Source: JAHFUS01 sp035689115 (GTDB lineage Bacteria > Actinomycetota > Acidimicrobiia > Acidimicrobiales > GCA-2861595). From it: a stretch of 64,000 bases of DNA. Positions 23,792 to 32,109 of the stretch are shown here, piece after piece. Made by a program: the position numbers and the translations under genes. Location: contig DASSMA010000082.1 of NCBI GenBank assembly GCA_035689115.1, forward strand, positions 62,001-126,000, in the 5' to 3' direction. The notes under the pieces are model-generated. The model worked only from the letters and a program-made list of their open reading frames with translations, was not told the DNA's origin and made no database searches. Each line of letters opens with the position of its first letter. Position 1 is the stretch's first letter.

Positions 23792-24826
23792 ATGCCCGGC
23801 GGCCTGCGCCACTCGAGCGACGACGAACCCGGCATCAGGCGACAGGGCCGAAGCCGCTTCACCTACCGCGACGACGTGACGGGACGGGTCGTGCGCGACC
23901 GCGAGCAGCTGGACCGCATCGAGGCGATCGCCGTCCCGCCGGCCTGGACCGACGTGTGGATCTGCCGCGACGCCCACGGGCACGTCCAGGCCACGGGACG
24001 CGACGATCGCGGGCGCAAGCAGTACCGCTATCACCCCGACTTCCGGCGCCGCCGCGAGGCGGCGAAGTTCGCCGACCTGATCCCCTTCGGCGAAGCGCTC
24101 GGCCCGCTGCGGGCCCGCCTCACGGAGGACCTCGACGGGCGCGAGTGGGACTTCGACCACGTGGTCGCCGTCGTCCTGGCCCTCCTCGACACCACCCACA
24201 TCCGCGTCGGCAACGAGCAGTACGCCCGGCAGAACGGCACCTTCGGGCTCACGACGCTCCGGGAGAAGCACGTCGACGTCGCCGGCCGGCAGGTGCGCCT
24301 GCGCTTCGTCGGCAAGGCCGGCAAGGAGGTCGACGTCGAGGTCGACGACCCGCGACTGGCCAGGGAGGTCCGCCGCTGCCGCGAGCTACCCGGCCAGCTG
24401 CTGTTCCAGTGGTGCGACGTGCGCGGGGAACGCCATCCCGTCCGCTCGACTGACATCAACGAGCGCCTCCGGGAGCTGACCGGCCTGGACGTCACGGCCA
24501 AGACGTTCCGCACGTGGGGTGCTTCGGTGCGCGCTGCCGCGCACCTGGCGGCAGCCGATCCGCCGGCGTCGGCGCGCTCCGCCAACCGCCAGATCGTCGA
24601 AGCGATCGACGCGGTGGCGGAGCGGCTCGGCAACACCCGTGCCGTCGCCCGGGCGTCATACGTCCATCCGGCGATACCGGCGGCGTACGAGGCCGGCCGC
24701 CTCGGGGAATGGTGGCGAGCCGGGCCGAGCCGGCGCGGCGGTGGGCTCGAAGCCGACGAGCGGCGGCTCCTGGTCGTGCTGCGACGAGCCCGCCGGGCCG
24801 GGTTCGCCGTCAGGCAGGCGGCCTGA
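23792..24826 (+). CDS. DNA topoisomerase IB
   Basis: 344 residues, the poxvirus-like type IB enzyme found in many bacteria. Features are the N-terminal GRDDRGRKQYRYHPDFR strand and catalytic Arg, RVGNEQYARQNGTFGLTTL in the core, FRTWGAS with the second Arg and the active-site Tyr in RASYVHPAIP near residue 289. It relaxes supercoils through a 3'-phosphotyrosine intermediate without ATP. It lies directly after udgX, and both proteins form covalent DNA links, but a shared role is speculation. Confidence 0.92.
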   Translation: MPGGLRHSSDDEPGIRRQGRSRFTYRDDVTGRVVRDREQLDRIEAIAVPPAWTDVWICRDAHGHVQATGRDDRGRKQYRYHPDFRRRREAAKFADLIPFGEALGPLRARLTEDLDGREWDFDHVVAVVLALLDTTHIRVGNEQYARQNGTFGLTTLREKHVDVAGRQVRLRFVGKAGKEVDVEVDDPRLAREVRRCRELPGQLLFQWCDVRGERHPVRSTDINERLRELTGLDVTAKTFRTWGASVRAAAHLAAADPPASARSANRQIVEAIDAVAERLGNTRAVARASYVHPAIPAAYEAGRLGEWWRAGPSRRGGGLEADERRLLVVLRRARRAGFAVRQAA

Positions 24827-24833
24827 CGGCGAC

Positions 24834-25844
24834 TCAGCGGCCGACCGGGACCAGCTCGGCCACCGCCGGCTGCAGCTCGTCGGCCCAGAAGCGGAAGAAC
24901 CCGTCCTGGTCGGGACCGACCTGGTGCAGGTAGAGGTGGTCGTAGCCGGCGTCGACGAACGTGCGCAGCGACTCGATCACCGGCTGCGGATCGGGACCGC
25001 AGGGGATGGAGCTGCTGGCGTCCTCCGGGGTGACCGTCTTCACGGCCTGCTCGAAGTGCAGCCACGTCGGCAGGTCCTGCGACAGCTGCCCGGAGAGGCC
25101 GCCGTTGGGCCACACGCGGTGCACGGTCTGGCGCGCCTCTTCCTCGGTCTTGGCCCAGCAGATCTTGACCTGGGCGTAGCGCGGGCCCTTGCCGCCCTCG
25201 CGTTCGAAGCGTTCGAGGATCTCCGCGTCGGGGGTGTGGCCCCAGTAGCCGTCGCCGATCCGCGCCGCCACCCTGACCGCCTTGGGCCCGAAGGCGGAGA
25301 CGATGACCGGCGGCGGCGTGTCGGGGGCGTCGAACAGCCGGGCGTTCTCGACCTCGTAGAACTCGCCACGATGGCTGACCGTCTCACCGCTCCACAGCTC
25401 GCGGATGACCGCCACGGCCTCCTCGAGCATGGCGAGGCGGACGTCGGCGGTGGGCCACCGTCGCCCGATGACGTGCTCGTTGAGCGCCTCGCCGGTGCCC
25501 ACGCCGAAGAAGAAGCGGCCCTCGCTCAGCAGCGCCGTCGTGGCCGTCGCCTGGGCGATGATCGCCGGGTGGATGCGCATGATCGGGCAGGTCACCCCGA
25601 CACCGATGCCGAGTCTCTCCGTACGGGAGGCGACGGCGCCCAGGACGGACCACACGAACGGGCTGTGGCCCTGCTCGGTCACCCACGGGTGGAAGTGGTC
25701 CGACACGCTCACGAACTCGAAGCCGGCGTCCTCCGCCCGCTGGGCGATCTCCACCAACTCGAGCGGCCCGTGCTCCTCGCTCGACAGGGTGTACCCGAGC
25801 GACACCGGTTCCCCCGTGCGCGAACTGATGATCCGCTTTGCCAT
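24834..25844 (-). CDS. F420-dependent LLM-class oxidoreductase
   Basis: 336 residues, luciferase-like (bacterial LLM) TIM barrel. The N-terminal SLGYTLSSEEHGP and VSDHFHPW, the GVGVTCPIMRIHPAIIAQATAT core and the GVGTGEALNEHVIG loop place it in the F420-dependent glucose-6-phosphate dehydrogenase-like group rather than FMN luciferases. The true substrate is unknown. The presence of a deazaflavin-type protein at 47384 also suggests that the organism uses F420. The ATG is preceded by GGGAGAGG. It converges with the topoisomerase gene, with 7 bases between. Confidence 0.87.
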   Translation of the reverse strand: MAKRIISSRTGEPVSLGYTLSSEEHGPLELVEIAQRAEDAGFEFVSVSDHFHPWVTEQGHSPFVWSVLGAVASRTERLGIGVGVTCPIMRIHPAIIAQATATTALLSEGRFFFGVGTGEALNEHVIGRRWPTADVRLAMLEEAVAVIRELWSGETVSHRGEFYEVENARLFDAPDTPPPVIVSAFGPKAVRVAARIGDGYWGHTPDAEILERFEREGGKGPRYAQVKICWAKTEEEARQTVHRVWPNGGLSGQLSQDLPTWLHFEQAVKTVTPEDASSSIPCGPDPQPVIESLRTFVDAGYDHLYLHQVGPDQDGFFRFWADELQPAVAELVPVGR

Positions 25845-25930
25845 GCCTCTCCCTTCACGACTCCTCTGAGTCCTACCCGGATTGCGGGGGGGTCGACACG
25901 CGTTCGGCGGACCGCTCTACGGTGGGCACC

Positions 25931-26392
25931 GTGAGCTACGAAGTCGACTTCGTCAACGTCTCGACCACCGGCCTCGAGTCCTCGCCGGTGGCGACCGCCC
26001 TGGCCGGCCTGCGGGCCAACGAGGCGCGGTACTTCCGGAACAAGTACGGCCACGTCTTCACCGTGGAGCCGGCGAGCGAGGCGGCGGAGGCCGTCGACTG
26101 GGTGCACCGCATCCTCGAGGAGGAGCGCGGCATCGTCATCGCGGCGCGCCCGCTGGAGGCCACCACCATCCACGTCGAGGGCATCAAGTGGGTCTATGTC
26201 TTCTACGAGGACGGGCTCTCCGTCAACGTCCTCTACTCGCTCGACGACAGCGGGAAGCGGGCCGTCGGGTTCAAGCTCTCGGAGGGCATGGACGTGCCCG
26301 CCGAGCTCGGCGGCTTCAAGTTCGCCCGGCAGAAGTCGAAGCTGGCCGGGACGATCCGCGGCTCCTACTTCGTCGTCAAGGGCACGTACTGA
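25931..26392 (+). CDS. Conserved hypothetical protein, possibly leaderless
   Basis: 153 residues, soluble, no recognised family. It starts MSYEVDFVNVSTTG and has alternating charged and aromatic strands (YFRNKYGHVF, IKWVYVFYEDGLSVNVLYSLDD) that suggest an alpha/beta protein of one domain. GTG 25931 is preceded at 25918-25923 by TACGGT, a good -10 box only 7 bases before the codon, so the transcript may be leaderless. The same spacing is seen before the ArsR-type gene downstream. Function unknown. Confidence 0.65.
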   Translation: MSYEVDFVNVSTTGLESSPVATALAGLRANEARYFRNKYGHVFTVEPASEAAEAVDWVHRILEEERGIVIAARPLEATTIHVEGIKWVYVFYEDGLSVNVLYSLDDSGKRAVGFKLSEGMDVPAELGGFKFARQKSKLAGTIRGSYFVVKGTY

Positions 26393-26396
26393 CCCC

Positions 26397-26426
26397 TTGA
26401 CAGGCAAGTGTTTACTTGCCTATGGT
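26397..26426 (+). promoter_or_regulatory. Promoter with perfect operator in the -35/-10 spacer
   Basis: TTGACA at 26397-26402 and TATGGT at 26421-26426 form a -35/-10 pair with an 18-base spacer. The spacer is occupied by the perfect palindrome AGGCAAGT-GTTT-ACTTGCCT (26402-26421). Transcription would start at or next to the GTG at 26433, so the mRNA is probably leaderless. Binding of the ArsR-type protein encoded just downstream would block the polymerase, which gives simple autorepression of the arsR-VOC pair. Confidence 0.75.
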
Positions 26427-26432
26427 GGGTCC

Positions 26433-26720
26433 GTGGGTGACGTCTACAAGGCAGTCGCCGATCCCACCCGCCGGGCGATTCTCGACGAGCTCGTGGAGCG
26501 CAACGGGCAGACGCTGTTCGAGATCTGCGCCCGGCTGGCCACCAAGCACGGCATGGGCTCCACCCGACAGGCGATATCCCAGCACATCGACGTCCTCGAG
26601 GCCGCCGGCCTCGTGACGGCGCGACGCGAGGGTCGCCACAAGTTCCATTACCTCGACACGACGCCACTGCGCGAGATCGCGGACCGCTGGCCCGCCCCGC
26701 CCCTGGAGGACGACCGATGA
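26433..26720 (+). CDS. ArsR family winged-helix regulator
   Basis: 95 residues: a compact ArsR-like domain with VADPTRRAILDELVERNG (helix 1-2), a recognition helix in STRQAISQHIDVLEAAGLV and a wing in RREGRHKFHYLD. There are no Cys clusters for metal sensing, so it belongs to the non-metal group that often controls VOC or START-domain genes. GTG 26433 is fixed by the promoter spacing. Overlaps the next gene by ATGA. Likely binds the palindrome at 26402-26421. Confidence 0.9.
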   Translation: MGDVYKAVADPTRRAILDELVERNGQTLFEICARLATKHGMGSTRQAISQHIDVLEAAGLVTARREGRHKFHYLDTTPLREIADRWPAPPLEDDR

Positions 26721-27103
26721 GAATCAACGTGATGAGCGTCCTGGTCGACGACCAGTCGAAGGCGCTGCGCTTCTACACCGAGGTGCTCGGCTTCGTGAAG
26801 AAGACCGAGATCCCGCTGGGCGAGCACGCCTGGCTCACCGTCGTGTCGCCGGAGGAGCCCGACGGGACCCAGCTCTCCCTCGAGCCCGACCAGCATCCGG
26901 CGGCCCGGCCGTTCAAGCAGGCGCTCGTGGAGGACGGCATCCCGTTCACCTCGTTCGCCGTCGCCGACGTGGCGGCCGAGTACGAGCGCCTGCTCGGCCA
27001 CGGCGTGGCGTTCACGCAGCCGCCCACCGACATGGGACCGGTGACCACCGCCGTCTTCGACGACACCTGCGGCAACCTCATCCAGATCGCCTGCGAGCAC
27101 TGA
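26717..27103 (+). CDS. VOC family protein
   Basis: 128 residues, one vicinal-oxygen-chelate domain. The N-terminal MSVLVDDQSKALRFYTEVLG strand-helix, the mid-domain SFAVADVAAEYERL and the final FDDTCGNLIQIAC strand are typical. Substrate unknown; proteins of this type paired with ArsR regulators are often annotated as glyoxalase-like. It overlaps the regulator gene by 4 bases, so it is under the same palindromic operator. Confidence 0.88.
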   Translation: MRINVMSVLVDDQSKALRFYTEVLGFVKKTEIPLGEHAWLTVVSPEEPDGTQLSLEPDQHPAARPFKQALVEDGIPFTSFAVADVAAEYERLLGHGVAFTQPPTDMGPVTTAVFDDTCGNLIQIACEH

Positions 27104-27194
27104 CCGCACCCGCCGGCGGGAGACCCGTTCGCCCCGGCCTAGGCTCGGGACGCCGGCGGCCGGCCACGATGCCGGAGCCGAAAGGAACGATCAC

Positions 27195-28238
27195 ATGCGA
27201 GGAGCGGTCCTCTACGCACCAAACGACCTTCGCGTCGAGGACCGGGTCGACCCGCGGATCGAGCAGCCCACCGACGCCGTCATCCGCCTGTCGGCGACGT
27301 GCGTCTGCGGCTCCGACCTCTGGCCCTACCGCGGGATCGAAGCCGTCGACGGACCGTCGCCTATGGGACACGAGTACGCCGGGGTCGTCGAGGAAGTGGG
27401 CCCCGCCGTCCGCCACGTCAAACCAGGCCAGTTCGTCGTCGGCTCGTTCTTCGCGTCGGACAACACCTGCGAGATCTGCCGCGCCGGCTACCAGAGCGCC
27501 TGCGTCCGGCGGGAACCGGTCGGGGCCATCGGCACCCAGGCCGAGTACGCCCGCATCCCCCTGGCCGACGGGACGCTCGTGGCCACGCCCGAGGTGCCCG
27601 ACCCCGAGCTGATCCCGAGCTTCCTCGCCGCCTCCGACGTGCTCGGCACCGGCTGGTTCGCCGCCGTTGCCGCCGAGGTCGGGCCCGGCAAGACGGTCGC
27701 CGTGGTCGGCGACGGGGCCGTCGGCCTGCTCGGCGTCCTGGCCGCCCACCGGTTCGGCGCCGAGCGCATCATCGTCATGAGCCGCCACGAGCCACGCCAG
27801 CAGCTCGCCCGCGAATTCGGGGCCACCGACACCGTCGTCGAACGCGGCGACGAGGGCGTGGCACGGATCAAGGACCTCACCGGCGGCCTCGGCGCCCACT
27901 CCGTGATCGAGGCCGTCGGCACCCAGGAGTCGATGATGCAGGCCATCCGGGCCACCCGGCCCGGCGGGCACGTGGGTTACGTCGGCGTCGCCCACGACGT
28001 GCGCCTCCCGGGCAACGAGCTGTTCTTCTCGCACACGCACCTGCACGGCGGCCCCGCCCCGGTGCGCCGCTTCCTGCCGGAGCTGATCGACCTCATCTGG
28101 AGGCGCGAGATCGATCCGGGGAAGGTGTTCGACCTCACCCTGCCGCTCGATCGGGCGGCCGAGGGCTACCGGGCCATGGACGAGCGTCGGGCCATCAAGA
28201 CCCTGCTCACGGTGGGCGGCGGTCCGGCGACATGCTGA
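27195..28238 (+). CDS. Zinc-type alcohol dehydrogenase (MDR family)
   Basis: 347 residues. Catalytic zinc ligands are Cys38 in CVCGSD and His59/Glu60 in GHEYAG. The structural zinc lobe has only three Cys (C92, C95, C103); the first of the usual four is replaced in SDNTCEIC. The NAD(P)-binding Rossmann motif VVGDGAVGLLGV lies near 172-183. Resembles the IMP dehydrogenase-like or quinone-type MDR enzymes common near detoxification genes. AAAGGA lies 8 bases before the ATG. The last codons overlap the start of a DHFR-like reductase gene, so they are probably one operon. Confidence 0.87.
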   Translation: MRGAVLYAPNDLRVEDRVDPRIEQPTDAVIRLSATCVCGSDLWPYRGIEAVDGPSPMGHEYAGVVEEVGPAVRHVKPGQFVVGSFFASDNTCEICRAGYQSACVRREPVGAIGTQAEYARIPLADGTLVATPEVPDPELIPSFLAASDVLGTGWFAAVAAEVGPGKTVAVVGDGAVGLLGVLAAHRFGAERIIVMSRHEPRQQLAREFGATDTVVERGDEGVARIKDLTGGLGAHSVIEAVGTQESMMQAIRATRPGGHVGYVGVAHDVRLPGNELFFSHTHLHGGPAPVRRFLPELIDLIWRREIDPGKVFDLTLPLDRAAEGYRAMDERRAIKTLLTVGGGPATC

Positions 28239-28774
28239 TCTACTCCGCGATCGCGTCGCTCGACGGCTACGTCGAGGACGAGGCAGGGAAGTTCGACTGG
28301 GCGGCGCCCGACGAGGAGGTCCACGCGTTCGTCAACGAGCTCGAGCGCCCCACCGGCACCTACCTGTACGGGCGGCGGATGTACGAGACGATGGTCTACT
28401 GGGAGACCGACGACGACCAGGCACCGGTGGCCCGCGACTACGGAGACATCTGGCGGACGGCCGAGAAGGTCGTCTACTCCCGGACGCTTCCGGCGGTGTC
28501 CAGCGCCAGGACCCGCATCGAGCGGGAGTTCGACGCCGCCGCTGTCCGGCGGCTGAAGGAGGAGGCAGCGTCCGACATCGCCATCGGCGGGGCGTCGCTC
28601 GCCGGCCAGGCCATGGCCCTGGGGCTGGTCGACGAGTGCCAGCTACTCCTCACGCCGGTCATCGTCGGCGGTGGCAAGCGAGCCCTGCCCGCCGGCGTCC
28701 ACGCCCGGCTGGAGCTGGTGGACGAGCGACGGTTCCGCAGCGGGGTCGTCTACCTGCGGTACCGCGTCTCGTAG
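28232..28774 (+). CDS. DHFR/RibD-C-like reductase
   Basis: 180 residues, the dihydrofolate-reductase-like (RibD C-terminal) family: start MLIYSAIASLDGYVED, nucleotide-contact GTYLYGRRMYETMVYW, then IAIGGASLAGQAMALGLVDE and the LLTPVIVGGGKRALP loop. These NADPH-binding proteins are widespread in actinobacteria with unknown substrates. The ATG overlaps the alcohol dehydrogenase end by 7 bases. It is one of four such genes within 4 kb (also at 29277, 29924 and 31392). Confidence 0.87.
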   Translation: MLIYSAIASLDGYVEDEAGKFDWAAPDEEVHAFVNELERPTGTYLYGRRMYETMVYWETDDDQAPVARDYGDIWRTAEKVVYSRTLPAVSSARTRIEREFDAAAVRRLKEEAASDIAIGGASLAGQAMALGLVDECQLLLTPVIVGGGKRALPAGVHARLELVDERRFRSGVVYLRYRVS

Positions 28775-28801
28775 CGCGCCGCTCAGGGCCCGGTCGTGTG
28801 C

Positions 28802-29215
28802 TCATCGATCGCGGGTCGCCGTCGTGACGAACTCCCGGAACGCGATGGCAGGGGGCGGGAGGCGACCGGCGACGGCGGTGACGGGCGAGGTGCTGATCAG
28901 GACCAGCGACCGCACGCGCTCGGGTGCATCCGGAGCGAGAACCTGGCCGAGGGCGCCGCCGGCCGACACCCCGGCGACGTGGGCGGTGCGCACACAGTGG
29001 GCGTCGAGCACGCCCACTGCGTCGGCGACCAGGTCCGCGGCCCCGTAGCCGGGCTCGCCGGGCGGGTACGCCACGGATCGGCCCGTGTCACGGTGGTCGT
29101 AGCGGAGGACGAACCGGCCGGCACCGGCCATCGTCCGGCAGAAGCGCTCGTCCCACCACAGCATCGACGCACCCAGCCCCATGACGCGGCAGGACGGCCG
29201 GCGTGGCCGGGTCAC
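28802..29215 (-). pseudogene. Alpha/beta hydrolase remnant
   Basis: Up to 137 residues carry the middle of an alpha/beta hydrolase: MGLGASMLWWDERFC (oxyanion region), RYDHRDTGRS, then the nucleophile elbow VAGVSAGGALG, where the usual GxSxG Ser is kept. The family is normally about 270-300 residues. Here the beta-1 strand and a proper start are missing, and the frame stops soon after the elbow domain, so the cap and the catalytic Asp and His are absent. Most likely a dead fragment left by deletion. The rest of the 500-base interval between the flanking genes shows nothing else. Confidence 0.7.
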
Positions 29216-29276
29216 CCGAACGCCTCGGCGCAGAGCTGCACGCCGCAGGCCTGCACCATCCGCTCCGGCAGGCCTC

Positions 29277-29927
29277 CTACATCCCGTGTCGCGCCAACGT
29301 GAGATGCGTGACCCCGCTGGGCGACGACGTCGCCTCGATCTCGTAGTCCTGCTCGATCGCCTCGAGCCCGTCCCAGAGCCGCACGCCGCGGCCGAGCAGG
29401 ATCGGCACGACGACGACGTGCATCAGGTCGACCAGTCGGGCCGCCACGAAGTCGCGGATCACCGTGGCGCCGCCGCCGATGCGCACGTCGAGCCCGCCGG
29501 CCGCGTCGCGCGCCGCGTCGAGCACCTCCGCCGGCGACGCGTTCCGGAAGTGGAAGATCGTGCCCCCTTCCATCTCGACGGCAGACCTCGGGTGGTGCGT
29601 GAGCACGAACACCGGCGTGTGGAACGGCGGGTTGGCGCCCCACCATCCCTTCCAGTCCGGGTCCTGGTGCCAGCCGGGCGGGCCGAACTTCCCGGCGCCC
29701 ATGATCTCCGCCCCGATGCCGACGTCGTGGCGGCGGGCGAAGGCGTCGTCCACGCCGGCACCGCCGGCCGTGCCGCCGAACATCGTGCGGCCCCACCTCG
29801 TCGCGAACATCCACTCGTGCAGCCGCTCGCCGGCATGGCCGAACGGCGCCTCCACGCTGAGGCCGTCGCCGGTGCCGAAGCCGTCGAGCGAGACCGAGAA
29901 GTTGTGAACGACGGCAAGGGCCGTCAT
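29277..29927 (-). CDS. DHFR/RibD-C-like reductase
   Basis: 216 residues: NFSVSLDGFGTGDG start, GRTMFGGTAGGAG nucleotide region, VFVLTHHPRSAVEM, VRIGGGATVIRDFVAARLVD and the HVVVVPILLGRGVRLWDG loop. This is the longer subgroup with an insertion around residues 70-110. Likely binds NADPH; substrate unknown. It overlaps the upstream reductase gene by ATGA, so two paralogues of the same superfamily are made from one mRNA. Confidence 0.87.
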   Translation of the reverse strand: MTALAVVHNFSVSLDGFGTGDGLSVEAPFGHAGERLHEWMFATRWGRTMFGGTAGGAGVDDAFARRHDVGIGAEIMGAGKFGPPGWHQDPDWKGWWGANPPFHTPVFVLTHHPRSAVEMEGGTIFHFRNASPAEVLDAARDAAGGLDVRIGGGATVIRDFVAARLVDLMHVVVVPILLGRGVRLWDGLEAIEQDYEIEATSSPSGVTHLTLARHGM

Positions 29928-30529
29928 GAGGCGGTGGCGAGCGGCGGGTGCTCGAGCACGCGGGGCCGGTACTCGACGAGCTGGGTGCGCCCGTCGAAGG
30001 TCCGGCTGTCGATCATGTCCAGCGCGACGTCCGGGTAGCCGTCGTAGATCCGCTCCGACCCGGTGGCCCCCGTGATCACCGGGAACATGACGACCCGGAA
30101 CCGGTCGACGACACCGCCCGCCAGCAGCGAGCGGCACAGGCTCAGGCTGCCGAGCGTGGTCAACACCCCGGTGCCTTCCTCCTTCATCGCCCGGACGGCG
30201 TCGACGGCATCGCCGCGCACCAGCGTGGTGTTGGCCCAGGCGAGCGGCTCCTCGAGCGAGGACGAGAACACCACCTTGGGCGCGCCCGTGAGGCCGCCGA
30301 CCGAGGCGGCTTCATCGGCGCCGAACTCGTCCACGCCTTCGGGCATCCGCCCGGCGGCGAAGCCCGACATCAGCCGGTAGGTCTTGGCGCCCATGAGATA
30401 GGTGACGGGGGGCTGCGCCTCGAGCCACGCGAGGTACTCGGGGCCCTGCAGGCCCCACCAGCCGGGCCACCCCTCCCCCGAGGCGTAGCCGTCGAGCGAC
30501 GTGATGAAGTCGACGAGCAGTTCTCGCAC
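29924..30529 (-). CDS. DHFR/RibD-C-like reductase
   Basis: 201 residues starting MRELLVDFITSLDGYASG, followed by VTYLMGAKTYRLM, a VVFSSSLEEPLAWANT strand, LTTLGSLSLCRSLLAGGVVDRF and VVMFPVITGATGSERIYDG. GTG 30529 is chosen because GGGAGGAAG precedes it by about 5 bases. Overlaps the next reductase gene by 4 bases. The 200 bases upstream contain only the decayed sigma-factor piece, so the promoter must lie there or transcription comes from the CMD gene. Confidence 0.87.
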   Translation of the reverse strand: MRELLVDFITSLDGYASGEGWPGWWGLQGPEYLAWLEAQPPVTYLMGAKTYRLMSGFAAGRMPEGVDEFGADEAASVGGLTGAPKVVFSSSLEEPLAWANTTLVRGDAVDAVRAMKEEGTGVLTTLGSLSLCRSLLAGGVVDRFRVVMFPVITGATGSERIYDGYPDVALDMIDSRTFDGRTQLVEYRPRVLEHPPLATAS

Positions 30530-30619
30530 ATCTTCCTCCCTGTGAGGTCTGTGGTCGCTACAGGACAGACGCCGGAGCAGGGCCCGACTCATCGCCACCA
30601 CCCTTGCACGACTCGGGCG

Positions 30620-30733
30620 AGCGGCGACCGGGGTGCTGCCAGCGCACGATGCAGAAGCCGTGGTCGAGCGCCGGATCTCGTAGGCGACGGTGAACAGCAG
30701 GCTGCGGTGGACCCGGAACGCCTCGTCGCTCAT
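30620..30733 (-). pseudogene. Remnant of an ECF sigma factor (ECF41/SigJ-like)
   Basis: The first 20 codons after an ATG at 30733 read like the start of SigJ/ECF41-type sigma factors (EAFRVHRSLLFTVAYEI). The similarity then stops abruptly and the frame becomes Ser/Arg/Ala-rich sequence unlike any sigma domain. The ATG overlaps the stop of the CMD gene by 4 bases. This is the usual arrangement in which a carboxymuconolactone-decarboxylase-like gene is coupled to an ECF41 gene. So the partner sigma factor seems to have been deleted, leaving its N-terminus. Confidence 0.65.
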
Positions 30734-31317
30734 GCCGGCGTCGCGTACCGGGCCGACGGCTGCGCCAGTGGCAGCGCGCACACCTTCGAGAACCCCTGCG
30801 AGTGGATCCCCATCGCCACGTTGGCCCGGGCGGTGAGATTGGCGAACCCGACCACCGCGGCCAGCTCCACCATGGCCGGCGCACCGAGCTGCCCGAGCAG
30901 CCGGGCGGCCAGCTCGTCGGTGACCCGAGGGGGTGTGGCGGTCATGGCCTCTGCGTACTCCATCACGTCGCGCTCGAGCGCGGTGAACACGTTCGATTCA
31001 CGCCAGCGCGGGACCTCAGTCGCCTTCGCCTCGTCGAGTCCCTCGTTGTGGGCGCAGAAGTAGGCGTAGTCGAGGCAGAACGAGCAGCCGACCATCGCCA
31101 CCGCCGCCATGTGGGACGACTTCAGGTTCGGGTCGAGCCGATCCCACTTCTCGGTCTTGCGGCCGAAGGCCATCATGCTCGACAGCACAGGTCGGTTGTG
31201 CCACATCACGCCGATGCCGTCGGGCACCTCGCCCATCATCTTGCGGGTGTATCGCTTGACCGCGTACCCGAACAGGCCAGTGACGGTTGTCGCCGGTATC
31301 CGCTCCGTCGTCGCCAT
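30730..31317 (-). CDS. Carboxymuconolactone decarboxylase-like (AhpD fold) protein
   Basis: 195 residues with the AhpD/CMD signature GCSFCLDYAYFCAHNEG near residue 75: the CxxC and downstream His that give peroxidase-like or disulfide activity in the family. A second part has the helix VMEYAEAMTATPPRVTDEL and ANLTARANVAMGI. ATG 31317 is preceded by GGGAGGAGCGAG, a near-perfect ribosome site. Such genes are normally regulated and co-transcribed with an ECF41 sigma gene, here decayed. Probably protects against peroxides or organic oxidants. Confidence 0.85.
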   Translation of the reverse strand: MATTERIPATTVTGLFGYAVKRYTRKMMGEVPDGIGVMWHNRPVLSSMMAFGRKTEKWDRLDPNLKSSHMAAVAMVGCSFCLDYAYFCAHNEGLDEAKATEVPRWRESNVFTALERDVMEYAEAMTATPPRVTDELAARLLGQLGAPAMVELAAVVGFANLTARANVAMGIHSQGFSKVCALPLAQPSARYATPA

Positions 31318-31391
31318 CTCGCTCCTCCCGTCTCGTGCGTGACATGAAGACACCGGCGGGTGCCCGCCTGTGACATCGACCTCGAGAAGCC

Positions 31392-32000
31392 TCACTCGGG
31401 AAGGCTCTGCTTGGCATCGTCGTAGGAGCCGGCGGGCGGGTTCGGATCCGGCGCGTACACCAGGTACGTGACGCCGGTGCCGAAATGCTGCGACGAGAGC
31501 AACCGGAGCCGGCGGGCGGGACCGTCGTCCTCGAAGAGGCGGAGGCCCGATCCGGCCGTGGCCGGGTGCACGAACAGGTGCAGTTCGTCGAGCAGTCCGG
31601 CGTCGAGCAGCTGTCGCACCACCGACACCGACCCGCTCATCGCGATCCGCCCGATGGTGGGGTCGTCCTTCAGGGCGCTGACGCCCTCGACGAGGTCGCC
31701 CTCAAGCTGCTCGGAGTTCCGCCACGTGAAGGTGAGCGGGCTGCGGGACGCCACGACCTTGCGCATGTCGCCCAGGCGCTTGGCGAACCCGGCATCGGCC
31801 TCGCCGGCCGCCTCGCGGTCGGGCCACGCCCCGGCGAAGCTGTCGTAGGTGACGCGGCCGAAGAGCATCACGTCGGCGTCGTGCGTGCGTTCCACCGCTT
31901 GGCCCATCTCCTCGTTGAAGTAGGGGAAGTGCCAGTTGCCGACGGCAGGGTCGACAACGCCGTCGAGGGCCATGAACAGGCTGGCGGTGATCGTGGTCAT
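31392..32000 (-). CDS. DHFR/RibD-C-like reductase
   Basis: 202 residues: TITASLFMALDGVVD start, HDADVMLFGRVTYDSFAGAWP nucleotide region, KVVASRSPLTFTWRNSE, RIAMSGSVSVVRQLLDAGLLDEL and LHLFVHPATAGSGLRLFED. ATG 32000 follows GAGAGGAGCGACC. Fourth member of this superfamily in the locus and slightly different from the other three, so more likely separate gains than a recent tandem duplication. It is transcribed away from the VOC gene at 32110. Confidence 0.87.
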   Translation of the reverse strand: MTTITASLFMALDGVVDPAVGNWHFPYFNEEMGQAVERTHDADVMLFGRVTYDSFAGAWPDREAAGEADAGFAKRLGDMRKVVASRSPLTFTWRNSEQLEGDLVEGVSALKDDPTIGRIAMSGSVSVVRQLLDAGLLDELHLFVHPATAGSGLRLFEDDGPARRLRLLSSQHFGTGVTYLVYAPDPNPPAGSYDDAKQSLPE

Positions 32001-32109
32001 CGGTCGCTCCTCTCGGTAGGGCTCCTTCTGTGGTGGCAACGAACGGGCCACCGGGAATTCGACACGGCCGCATGAGAATTCGAGGAAACTTCGGGTAGGT
32101 CGAGGACGC

